Assembly: GCA_050486105.1 (NCBI GenBank)
Contig: JBJHCR010000230.1
Coordinates: forward strand, 1 to 10,882
Direction of reading: 5' to 3'
DNA: 10,882 nt
Source of the DNA: JAEXNA01 sp050486105
GTDB taxonomy: Bacteria; Vulcanimicrobiota; Xenobia; Xenobiales; JADMJV01
Part shown: positions 1 to 6,413 of the stretch, in pieces
Layout: the number at the start of each line of letters is the position of its first letter
How positions within the stretch are numbered: position 1 is the stretch's first letter
Translations under genes and position numbers: made by a program
The notes under the pieces: generated by a model
The model's database searches: none
What the model was told of the DNA's origin: nothing
Seen by the model: the letters and a program-made list of their open reading frames with translations, nothing else

Positions 1-674
1 TGCAAAATCTTAATTCAAACACCGTGGCAGTTCTGGTTTCTGTGCTTCACTTTAAGGGCCAGTGGAAAACTGAGTTTGACCCGAAGGACACCGCCCCAAG
101 TGAGTTCAGCTTGAGCGACGGTACGAATGTCCGGGTTCCGATGATGAGGAGGAGGCGGGCTACGATCGCTGCCAAACAAGTTGCCGGTGCTTGGGCCGTA
201 GTGCTTCCGTACAAAGACTCTACTGAGATGCTCCTCCTTTTGCCCGGCAAAGGCCAAGATCCCGACAGTCTGGCAGATCTCAAGGTGTTGAGGCAGGTTC
301 CTGTCGGCCTGGGGGCTTACCGAGAACCGGTGAATTTGGGTCTTCCCAGATTCGAGTTCGAAGTTCCCACTTTTGAACTGACCAAGACTTGGACGGAAAT
401 GGGGCTACGCAAAACCGTCAATCAGCCTGATCTGTCGAATATGCTCAGTGATTCCTCGGGGTTGGAACTTGTGATTTTTCATAAGACTTACGTCAAGGTT
501 AACGAAGAAGGAACCGAGGCTGCGGCTGCTACTGCGGTGGTCGTGACTCGGAGTTCTTCGGGTCCAGCTCCAGTAGAAATCCTGTTTGATCGCCCGTTTC
601 TGTTCGTGCTTCGACACTCTCAGTCCGGAGCCGTTTTCATGATCGGTCGGGTGGAAAAGCCGGAAATCTTGTAA
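1..674 (+). CDS. Serpin family serine/cysteine protease inhibitor, C-terminal part (5' end outside window)
   Basis: Suicide protease inhibitor of the serpin fold (MEROPS I4). The frame is open to the left edge (first full codon at base 3), and the GTG at 24 is internal, because the preceding residues QNLNSNT already fit a serpin strand. About 223 residues are visible, roughly the last 55-60% of a normal 370-420-residue serpin. Family marks include FKGQW near the left edge, LPRFEFE in mid-protein, the hinge VNEEGTEAAAAT (about 501-533) and the C-terminal signature DRPFLFVLRH (about 588-617) followed by GRVEKPE. The hinge has Gly at P15, Thr at P14, four Ala at P12-P9 and Thr at P8, the pattern of inhibitory serpins that can insert the loop. 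By standard counting P2 is Arg and P1 is Ser (bases 549-554), so the loop could act on trypsin-like or Arg-specific proteases. Whether it is secreted cannot be seen. It converges on the caspase-like gene with a 19-bp gap. Confidence 0.95.
   Translation, partial: QNLNSNTVAVLVSVLHFKGQWKTEFDPKDTAPSEFSLSDGTNVRVPMMRRRRATIAAKQVAGAWAVVLPYKDSTEMLLLLPGKGQDPDSLADLKVLRQVPVGLGAYREPVNLGLPRFEFEVPTFELTKTWTEMGLRKTVNQPDLSNMLSDSSGLELVIFHKTYVKVNEEGTEAAAATAVVVTRSSSGPAPVEILFDRPFLFVLRHSQSGAVFMIGRVEKPEIL
504..563 (+). other. Serpin hinge and reactive-centre loop
   Basis: This stretch encodes the hinge (EEGTEAAAAT) followed by AVVVTRSSSG. Small residues fill the hinge, as needed for insertion into beta-sheet A. The predicted scissile bond lies at or next to R-S-S. 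The segment between the Arg and the DRPF motif is about four residues longer than in alpha-1-antitrypsin. The boundary of P1 is inferred by counting 17 residues from the conserved Glu (P17) and could be off by one. Confidence 0.7.
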
Positions 675-693
675 CCCCCCTCAAGAGGTGGGT
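674..693. terminator. Possible bidirectional hairpin between convergent serpin and caspase genes
   Basis: The 19-bp convergent gap and the last base of the serpin stop codon can fold into a stem of ACCCCCCTC against GAGGTGGGT with one C/T mismatch. The innermost pairs would open to make the loop. It sits exactly between the two stop codons (672-674 on + and 694-696 on -). There is no clear T-tract on either side, so a classical intrinsic terminator is not proven. Confidence 0.35.
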
Positions 694-3600
694 CTAGGGT
701 GCGCTCAGGGGAAAGTCCTGTCCGGCGGAAAACTGCCAAACGTCTTGGCGACTCCCTCGAAACTTTGCTGAGAGATCGGGCACGGCTTGGCTCAAATAGC
801 GCAAAAGCGCGTTCACAGTGATCTCTTGATTCTGACCCTGGGATTCTCCCTCTTCTAACCCCTTGAGCACAGCGTAGGTAAAGACTCCGTGACCGAGTTC
901 CGGAAACTCCGCAGCGGTCGATTGTGGTGAAGAACCGGCCACCAAGAAGGTGCCCGTTTGTCGAGCCAGGAGCTTCTGATCCCGAATGAGGCTAGCTCCC
1001 TCAGGACTACTGATCAATGGTGCCTTTCGGTCAACCAGGAGCCCAGCCAGATCTTTGGCGCTAGCGCCGGCGTGGCAGGTATCCAGAAAGAGAACTTGCT
1101 TGGTGGCTGGGATGGATGCCAAGATTTCCCCGAGTTCGGTGGAAGAGAGGCTGCTTCTCTTGAGCTCAGCCGGATTGGTGTCATCGGCCCCGTAAGGGAT
1201 ATAGTGGAAACGATCATCGAGCACCGCTCCGTGACCGGCTAAAAACACCGCTAGGGTGTCTTGAGGTTGGCACCGCAACTCCGTGAGGGCTTTGGTCAGG
1301 CCCTCTTTGGTGGCTTGAGAGTCCAAGAGCAAAACCTTTTCGACTTTTTCGAACAGCTTTCCGGGGCTGAAAGCGTCAGCGAAGGCCTTGGCATCCTCTA
1401 CTGCAAAGTCGAGAGCCATGGGATAATCGTTGATCCCAGCAGCAAAAACGAAGAGAGTTGCTGGCACCCGAGGCGTTTCGCAGACGAATGTCAGGCGAGC
1501 GGGTTCACTTTCGACCGTGCGCTCTCGATTGTAGACACTTGCTCTAAGATTGTTCTCTCCTTCCACCGAGCGGATCCGGAACGGGGAGCCTCCCGGGACT
1601 CGGTGGCCATTGTGGTAAAGCCTGAGATCGGTCCAATCCTCCAAGTCGCCGTGGACCGAGACGGTGATTTCAAACTCACCATCAGCCACCTCGTTGGGGG
1701 GTTCTATGGTGAGCAAGGGCGGGGGAGAACCGAGTTCGGTGGACGAGGCTTGTAGGCCATGTCCTGGAGACTCATCGCCCAACAAGCGCAGCAGCAGTCC
1801 AGGTCGATAGAATCGCTCGAAGAACTGGTCGACTTTGTAGTTCACTCCGTTCCAGCGCCACTCGATGACATTCTGAGCTCCCTCTGACCCGTCGAAAGCT
1901 AGGCTCTCGGTGAGAAGTAGCCAGTCTCGACCACGGTCTAGGCTCAGGAGGGTGCCCAATAGTCGAAGAGTGCTTCGATCCCAAATCTGCACTCGATAGT
2001 CTCGACTGGTGGTTACCAAGGTGTTTCCGATAGGAATGGCCCCAAACACGAAATCCTGGTGGGGTCCGTAGCTGGCCTTGATCTTCAGCTCGCTGGTGAG
2101 GACCTGGGCTAGATTGTCTCCGCAGACCAAAAGGTCGTCGCCGAGGCGAGTCATCTGGTAAGCTTGGCTGACGTTAGGCACACGGGTGAAAGTGGGTTGC
2201 TTGTCGAGTTGAGTGGTGTCGGCGGTCATCAGATGTCCTTTGGAATCCAAAGCCCAAAGGTGCTGTCCATCGGGATGCATAGCCATTCCCACAATCGTTT
2301 GCCCCTGGCTGCTGGGGAACTTCCATTCGTGCAAGACCTTAGAGTAACCCAGGTCGTAAAGAGACACTCCATTCCAAGTGGCGATGAAAAGCTTGTCGCC
2401 TTTTGGCGAGAAAAGCAGCCTGGAAACATTCCGCTCGGTGGGCCATTCCTTTTTGAGTTCTCCGGTTACTGCATCCAGCAACATCACTCGGTTTCGACCC
2501 TGATATTCCCCTACAGCCAAAGTTTTCTGGTCTGGAGTCAAAGCCACGGCGAGGATGCCATACCCGTATCGGGCTCCTCGATTGCCGATGTCATTCTCCC
2601 AAAGCTGACGTCCGGTGTTGAGGTTCCAAGCCCTGAGAATACCTTCGTTTCCTCCAGCAAAAAAGAGTTCGTCGCCACAAACCCACTTCGGAAAGTACCC
2701 TGTTTGAAAATTGTGTTCTTTCTGTCCGCTTCTCAAATCTACCGACACTGTTTGCCCATTTCCAACGAGCAGGAGATGCTGCCCAACCCGGTCGACTCCC
2801 ATGAAGTAGTCGGCCCGTCCATCGAGCGTGTGGGAGGACCATTGATGGTCTTCTTGCTTGAGGAACATGAGATCGCCTCGACCTCCGGAGCCGAAGGAAG
2901 CCACCACCAATGGTGGGTCCTGAGCCACAGTCAAGCCTTCCAACCCCGGATAGGGAAAGGCGGGTAAGTTCACGGTCTCCAGGGTTCGTTTGTCCACCAG
3001 GCAGACGGTACCCGCTCTGTTGGCAGCCACTAGATGGTGGGCGTCAAAGTCGCTCACGCTCAATCCGAGACCTTCTCCACCATAGCCTTGACCCTTAACG
3101 GTCTGCTCGGTTGGGGCTTGGGGAGTGACAGGGAGGGCGCTCACGAGGGTCCGTTGGTTGAGATCCCACTTCTCCACCCAATCCACGGCTGTTCCCACAA
3201 AGAGTTCCGAACCGTCTTGGCTGAAGACCAGGGAATTGACGCCCCAGCGGGAGGCAAAGCCTTCCAGGAGGATCGGAGCGTCTTGCCCCTCTTGGATGAA
3301 AATTTTCCCGCTTCGAAAAACCGCGATTTTCTTTCCATCTGGTGTGGCTGCAGCCGCTTTGATGGAGGTTTCGTATTCAAAACTCTGCACCACTTCGCCA
3401 TCGGATACCAACAGGAGTTCCTTGTCGCTGCGATGAGCGAGGCATAAATCTCCACTAAGTCGGGCTAGAAAGCCGGCTCCGCTCCCCACGTGACCTTCAA
3501 AAAGTTTCTGGGTGCGGTCCACTTTGCCGGACGTTGGGTTCCAGTGACTTAGGCTGCCATCCTGATGCAGAGTCCACCAACCGAAGTTGCTGCCGGCAAT

Positions 3601-3861
3601 GGCTACCGCGCCATTGGTACGATATCCGGAATCACTGTAGATGGGCTCCACCGACATGGATTGGACAACTCTCCCTGAGTCCAGGTCCCACTCTAGGATG
3701 AATCCATCCTCCCCGACCGTTATCAGAGTCCCGTTTCCTGACCAGTCCGAGTCTAAGACCGCCTGACTGTGACCGGCTTGAAGCACCAGTGAGAGGTCGT
3801 CGGCCCAAGATGGTGGAGTAAACCAAAGTAGGAGGAAGACCAGAACTAAGGGCAGCCTCAT
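694..3861 (-). CDS. Exported WD40-repeat caspase-like peptidase (C14 family, orthocaspase/metacaspase type)
   Basis: Predicted secreted cysteine protease of 1055 residues. Residues 1-20 form a signal peptide (hydrophobic VLVFLLLWF, likely cut after SWA). Residues about 25-640 carry degenerate WD40/beta-propeller repeats, for example GHSQAVLDSDWS...LEWDLDSG near the N-terminus and SRDYRVQIWD near the end. Residues about 646-695 hold the linker typical of WD40-caspase proteins (DWLLLT, FDGSEGAQ, DQFFERFYRPGLL). An Ig-like beta domain follows at about 718-795. The C14 domain begins near residue 800 (LFVFAAGINDYP). The catalytic His is residue 877 in LAGHG and the Cys is residue 929 in LDTCHAG, so the dyad is intact. 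The Asp two places before Cys matches metacaspases and orthocaspases, which cut after Arg/Lys, rather than Asp-specific caspases. The start codon shares one base with the upstream FecR-like stop, and no clear Shine-Dalgarno is seen, implying translational coupling. Confidence 0.93.
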   Translation of the reverse strand: MRLPLVLVFLLLWFTPPSWADDLSLVLQAGHSQAVLDSDWSGNGTLITVGEDGFILEWDLDSGRVVQSMSVEPIYSDSGYRTNGAVAIAGSNFGWWTLHQDGSLSHWNPTSGKVDRTQKLFEGHVGSGAGFLARLSGDLCLAHRSDKELLLVSDGEVVQSFEYETSIKAAAATPDGKKIAVFRSGKIFIQEGQDAPILLEGFASRWGVNSLVFSQDGSELFVGTAVDWVEKWDLNQRTLVSALPVTPQAPTEQTVKGQGYGGEGLGLSVSDFDAHHLVAANRAGTVCLVDKRTLETVNLPAFPYPGLEGLTVAQDPPLVVASFGSGGRGDLMFLKQEDHQWSSHTLDGRADYFMGVDRVGQHLLLVGNGQTVSVDLRSGQKEHNFQTGYFPKWVCGDELFFAGGNEGILRAWNLNTGRQLWENDIGNRGARYGYGILAVALTPDQKTLAVGEYQGRNRVMLLDAVTGELKKEWPTERNVSRLLFSPKGDKLFIATWNGVSLYDLGYSKVLHEWKFPSSQGQTIVGMAMHPDGQHLWALDSKGHLMTADTTQLDKQPTFTRVPNVSQAYQMTRLGDDLLVCGDNLAQVLTSELKIKASYGPHQDFVFGAIPIGNTLVTTSRDYRVQIWDRSTLRLLGTLLSLDRGRDWLLLTESLAFDGSEGAQNVIEWRWNGVNYKVDQFFERFYRPGLLLRLLGDESPGHGLQASSTELGSPPPLLTIEPPNEVADGEFEITVSVHGDLEDWTDLRLYHNGHRVPGGSPFRIRSVEGENNLRASVYNRERTVESEPARLTFVCETPRVPATLFVFAAGINDYPMALDFAVEDAKAFADAFSPGKLFEKVEKVLLLDSQATKEGLTKALTELRCQPQDTLAVFLAGHGAVLDDRFHYIPYGADDTNPAELKRSSLSSTELGEILASIPATKQVLFLDTCHAGASAKDLAGLLVDRKAPLISSPEGASLIRDQKLLARQTGTFLVAGSSPQSTAAEFPELGHGVFTYAVLKGLEEGESQGQNQEITVNALLRYLSQAVPDLSAKFRGSRQDVWQFSAGQDFPLSAP

Positions 3862-3863
3862 TA
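3859..3863 (-). promoter_or_regulatory. TAATG stop/start overlap (translational coupling)
   Basis: The stop TAA of the FecR-like gene and the ATG of the caspase-like gene share one A. Such overlaps usually let terminating ribosomes restart on the next gene. They imply that the two exported proteins are made together. Confidence 0.75.
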
Positions 3864-4862
3864 TTCTGGAGTGCTACTGAGGGCGGGAGAGTCGGATGGG
3901 AGGTAGCCCTCTAGACGGGTGATCTCAGCATTAATAGCGACTTTCAAGGCTTCAGAGTCAGGTTCCTGATTCATAGTCGGGTTGGACAAGATTTCCTTGA
4001 GCAGGGATAAGGCTTCTTCCACTTGGTCGAGTTCATTATAGACAGACGCCAGGTGCAGGAGAGGGTAGATGCTCTGCTCGTCGTCGGCCTGGAACCGAGC
4101 ATCTGAGTCCAACTCCTTCAGAAAATCGCGTTCCTCTGGAGTCAATATGCGGTAGGGTCGAATGGCATTGAAAAAAGAATTAGAATTCGCAGTTTGGGTT
4201 ACGGTAATGCGGTAGATCTGACCAGGTTGAGCAATGTCGTTTGAGAGGCCGGCTACGGTGAGAGGGCCTTGACTGAAGTCGTGTTCAAACTCGCGGCTGT
4301 AGACAGGCTCATCGATGTATTTGCTCGGTGCATCTGGTCTTGGTTTCAAGATCGCAATGTTGACGAAGAACCGAATCGGGTCTTTGATCCCTTTCAGGTC
4401 ATGTTCGGAAATGAGGAATTCGAAGTCTCCGCTGTCGTTCTTTTCTTGAGGGAGGGAGGCCATCAACCTGTAATCGGTTCTCTTGTCAGCCGCGGAACTC
4501 CGCGTGACGGAAGCGGCTCCTTTGCTGACGTTCCCCATGTCTTGGGCCAAAGCGACGGCCCCCCGCTGCACCGGTCGAGAACCCTTTTCCAGAGTGCTCT
4601 TACTGGCCTCTAGGGTCAGTTCGCCTTCCAGGATTCTCTCCTGTGTTGAACCCAGGATCTTGACCTTGGCTCGGGCTCCGGCTTCCAGGAAAACCGTTTG
4701 CCCTTCTTCTAGTAAGACTGGGGTTCGCAGCGGATGCCCATCAACTGTAACCTTGCCCTTCTCGAGGGTGAGCAGTCCGACTCTCGGGGCAGCCAATACA
4801 GGGGTGCCCAGCAAGGCTATCAGTGCGAAAATCCAGACTGTTCTGAGCTGAGATTTGGTCAT
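3861..4862 (-). CDS. Exported FecR-like domain protein with C-terminal TPR-like helices
   Basis: Protein of 333 residues, first gene of a two-gene operon with the caspase-like peptidase. Residues 1-24 are a signal peptide (IFALIALLGTPVLA, cut before AP). Residues about 27-95 resemble a FecR-type beta domain: a GxVxVDG strand, then LLEEGQTVFLEAGARAKVKIL and ERILEGELTLEA. The middle (about 145-240) looks beta-rich, with no family I can name securely; it is faintly like the DUF928-type proteins found near caspase and CHAT genes. Residues about 262-320 form helices of TPR character (YPLLHLASVYNELDQVEEAL). A GGAG Shine-Dalgarno (complement of 4871-4874) lies 8 bases before the ATG, supporting this start. 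The stop overlaps the caspase start as TAATG. The role is inferred: an extracytoplasmic scaffold or sensor for the protease. The confidence refers to the gene being real and exported; FecR similarity is moderate. Confidence 0.8.
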   Translation of the reverse strand: MTKSQLRTVWIFALIALLGTPVLAAPRVGLLTLEKGKVTVDGHPLRTPVLLEEGQTVFLEAGARAKVKILGSTQERILEGELTLEASKSTLEKGSRPVQRGAVALAQDMGNVSKGAASVTRSSAADKRTDYRLMASLPQEKNDSGDFEFLISEHDLKGIKDPIRFFVNIAILKPRPDAPSKYIDEPVYSREFEHDFSQGPLTVAGLSNDIAQPGQIYRITVTQTANSNSFFNAIRPYRILTPEERDFLKELDSDARFQADDEQSIYPLLHLASVYNELDQVEEALSLLKEILSNPTMNQEPDSEALKVAINAEITRLEGYLPSDSPALSSTPE

Positions 4863-4870
4863 GACGTTTT

Positions 4871-4874
4871 CTCC
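4871..4874 (-). promoter_or_regulatory. Shine-Dalgarno of the FecR-like/caspase operon
   Basis: On the minus strand GGAG stands 8 bases upstream of the ATG at 4862. It is the only clear ribosome binding site for the two-gene operon. The downstream caspase gene lacks one and appears to depend on coupling through the TAATG overlap. Confidence 0.6.
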
Positions 4875-4955
4875 AACTTCTCGGGAGCGGCTCGAATCGA
4901 GATGCAGTGCTCACTCCAGGTACTCGGTCTCATTTCGATGTTGGAACCATACCTC

Positions 4956-4973
4956 CCTCGAGTTGGCTCGAGG
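4956..4973. repeat. Inverted repeat CCTCGAG-N4-CTCGAGG
   Basis: Perfect 7-bp arms flank TTGG, in the spacer between two divergent genes. It could be a protein-binding operator, or a stem-loop in the permease leader. A related half-site palindrome is 55 bp to the left at 4891-4901. Confidence 0.5.
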
Positions 4974-5048
4974 AGGAGAACGAATTCTTGGTTCTTCTTC
5001 CTTGAACCTCCAGGAACCCTGGCAGGTTGTGGCCGAACTTCCCTAACC

Positions 5049-6386
5049 ATGTTGGAGAAGTTGTTTCGCCTTAAGGAACGGGGTGCTCGCCCAGCAGTGG
5101 AACTCAGAGCTGGGGCGGTCACTTTCATGACCATGTCTTACATCGTGTTTGTGCAACCTGCAGTGTTGTCATCGAACGCCGGTATGGATTTTGGTGCGGT
5201 CATGGTAGCCACCTGTCTGTCCGCGGCTCTGGCAACCTTGATCATGGGGCTGTGGGCGAACTATCCCATTGCGCAGGCGCCGTTGATGGGAGAGAACTTC
5301 TTCTTTGCCATTTCGGTGGTCATGATCATGCAGGTACCCTGGCAGACGGCCCTGGGAGTGGTTTTCTGGTCAGGGCTCCTCTTTTTGGCCATGACCGTCT
5401 TTCGAGTGCGAGAGATGATCATGGATGCGGTACCCCGTTTCCTCAAGAGCGCCATAGCTGCCGGGATCGGGATCTTTATTGCCTTCATTGGTCTAACCGA
5501 AGGCGGGTTGGTGGCCAAGAGCCCGGCGCCCGGGGCTTATGTGCAAGTTGGGGATCTGGCAAGTCCAGTGGCCCTGTTAACTTTGCTTGGGCTCACCGTG
5601 ACAGCCATTCTGGTGGTTCGGAAAGTGCCGGGAGCTGTGCTGCTGGGTATGGCGCTCACTACCATGGTTGCCTTGGGCAGTGGAATGGTGAGTTTTGGCG
5701 GCCTGGTGTCCGCTCCACCTTCCCTGGCGCCGACCTTTCTGAAGATGGATCTGATAGACGCCCTCAGACATCCCGATTTGATTTTTGTCTTCCTCTTCAT
5801 GCTGGTGTTCGACACCGTTGGCACCCTGATCGGAGTGTCTGAGCAAGCCGGACTCACCGACGAGAACGGCCATTTGCCCCACGCCGACCGGGCCATGCTG
5901 AGCGACGCTGTGGGAACGGTTGCCGGCGCGGCATTGGGGACCTCTACCGTGTCGAGCTACATTGAGTCGGCGAGCGGTGTGGCTGATGGAGCCCGCACCG
6001 GATTGGCCAACGTCATGACTGCGAGTTTGTTCCTGGCGGCGATTTTCTTTTCGCCCTTGATCTCAGCAGTGGGTGGAGGGGTGAAGGTGGGGGACCTTTA
6101 CTATTATCCGATCACCGCTCCGGTCATAATTCTCGTGGGCAGCTTCATGTTGGCCTCCATCGCCTCGATCTCTTGGAAGGACCACACCGAAGCGATCCCG
6201 GCGTATCTCACCATGGTGTTGATGCCTTTCACCTTCAATATCGCCCATGGGGTAGCCGCTGGCATCGTTTCCTACGTGGTGGTGAAGTTCGGAGCCGGTC
6301 GGGGCCGTGAAGTCTCTCGTTTCATGTGGGTACTGGCTGTGCTGGTCGTGATCTGTTATGTGACTTTGCCTAGGTTGAGGCACTGA
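5049..6386 (+). CDS. AzgA-type purine (adenine/guanine/hypoxanthine) permease, NCS2 family
   Basis: Inner-membrane purine:proton symporter of the AzgA/PbuG/PbuO branch. The product of 445 residues is the normal family length. The N-terminus MLEKLFRLKERG followed by ELRAGAVTFMTMSYIVFVQP (residues 19-38) matches the family start closely. About 12-14 hydrophobic spans follow. Signature stretches are FDTVGTLIGVSEQAGL (254-269), the segment beginning GTSTVSSYIESASGV (297-311) and GARTGLA (314-320). In the substrate-site segment the usual APGMGLNAFFA is here APLMGENFFFA (77-87), a variant that may alter base preference. The frame stays open for 105 codons upstream, but those residues are not permease-like and overlap the start of the divergent gene, so ATG 5049 is preferred. 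No strong Shine-Dalgarno is seen. The gene converges on the SpeE-like gene. The exact purine transported cannot be deduced. Confidence 0.93.
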   Translation: MLEKLFRLKERGARPAVELRAGAVTFMTMSYIVFVQPAVLSSNAGMDFGAVMVATCLSAALATLIMGLWANYPIAQAPLMGENFFFAISVVMIMQVPWQTALGVVFWSGLLFLAMTVFRVREMIMDAVPRFLKSAIAAGIGIFIAFIGLTEGGLVAKSPAPGAYVQVGDLASPVALLTLLGLTVTAILVVRKVPGAVLLGMALTTMVALGSGMVSFGGLVSAPPSLAPTFLKMDLIDALRHPDLIFVFLFMLVFDTVGTLIGVSEQAGLTDENGHLPHADRAMLSDAVGTVAGAALGTSTVSSYIESASGVADGARTGLANVMTASLFLAAIFFSPLISAVGGGVKVGDLYYYPITAPVIILVGSFMLASIASISWKDHTEAIPAYLTMVLMPFTFNIAHGVAAGIVSYVVVKFGAGRGREVSRFMWVLAVLVVICYVTLPRLRH

Positions 6387-6413
6387 TCTCTGGCCAGAGA
6401 AACGTTCAGTTTC
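6387..6413. terminator. Palindrome and hairpin between convergent permease and SpeE-like genes
   Basis: Directly after the permease stop lies a perfect 14-bp palindrome TCTCTGG-CCAGAGA (6387-6400). It overlaps a second small stem GAAAC-GTTCA-GTTTC (6399-6413) that includes the minus-strand stop codon at 6406-6408. Position between two convergent stops suggests a shared terminator. There is no long T-run, so it may instead be only a weak or Rho-assisted end. Confidence 0.4.

Larger units (their letters stand above)
4863..5048. promoter_or_regulatory. Divergent intergenic region with clustered inverted repeats
   Basis: This 186-bp region must hold the start signals for the FecR-like/caspase operon (-) and the permease (+). 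No convincing -35/-10 pair was found on either strand. It contains a CTCGA-A-TCGAG palindrome at 4891-4901 and a 7-bp inverted repeat CCTCGAG-TTGG-CTCGAGG at 4956-4973. The latter extends to about 10 bp if one C at the left is bulged. Two short hairpins follow at 4990-5008 (GGTTC/GAACC) and 5010-5022 (CCAGG-AAC-CCTGG). The shared CTCGA core suggests an operator, but the regulator is unknown. It does not look like a purine riboswitch. Confidence 0.4.

Noticed and set aside
24..674. Serpin starting at GTG 24 as a complete short gene
   Set aside because: The frame is open to the left edge with serpin-like residues before the GTG, and a 216-residue serpin would lack half the fold. It is a window truncation, not a natural short gene.
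2164..3447. Long plus-strand open frames inside the caspase gene
   Set aside because: They show no recognisable domain and lie opposite a strongly supported coding frame with WD40 and caspase motifs. They are antisense shadows.
4734..5048. In-frame extension of the permease by 105 codons upstream of ATG 5049
   Set aside because: The added residues are hydrophilic, unlike any permease, and overlap the start of the divergent FecR-like gene. ATG 5049 gives the family-standard N-terminus and length.
4863..5048. Purine riboswitch in the permease leader
   Set aside because: The conserved loop and junction bases of the purine aptamer are absent. Only simple inverted repeats are seen.
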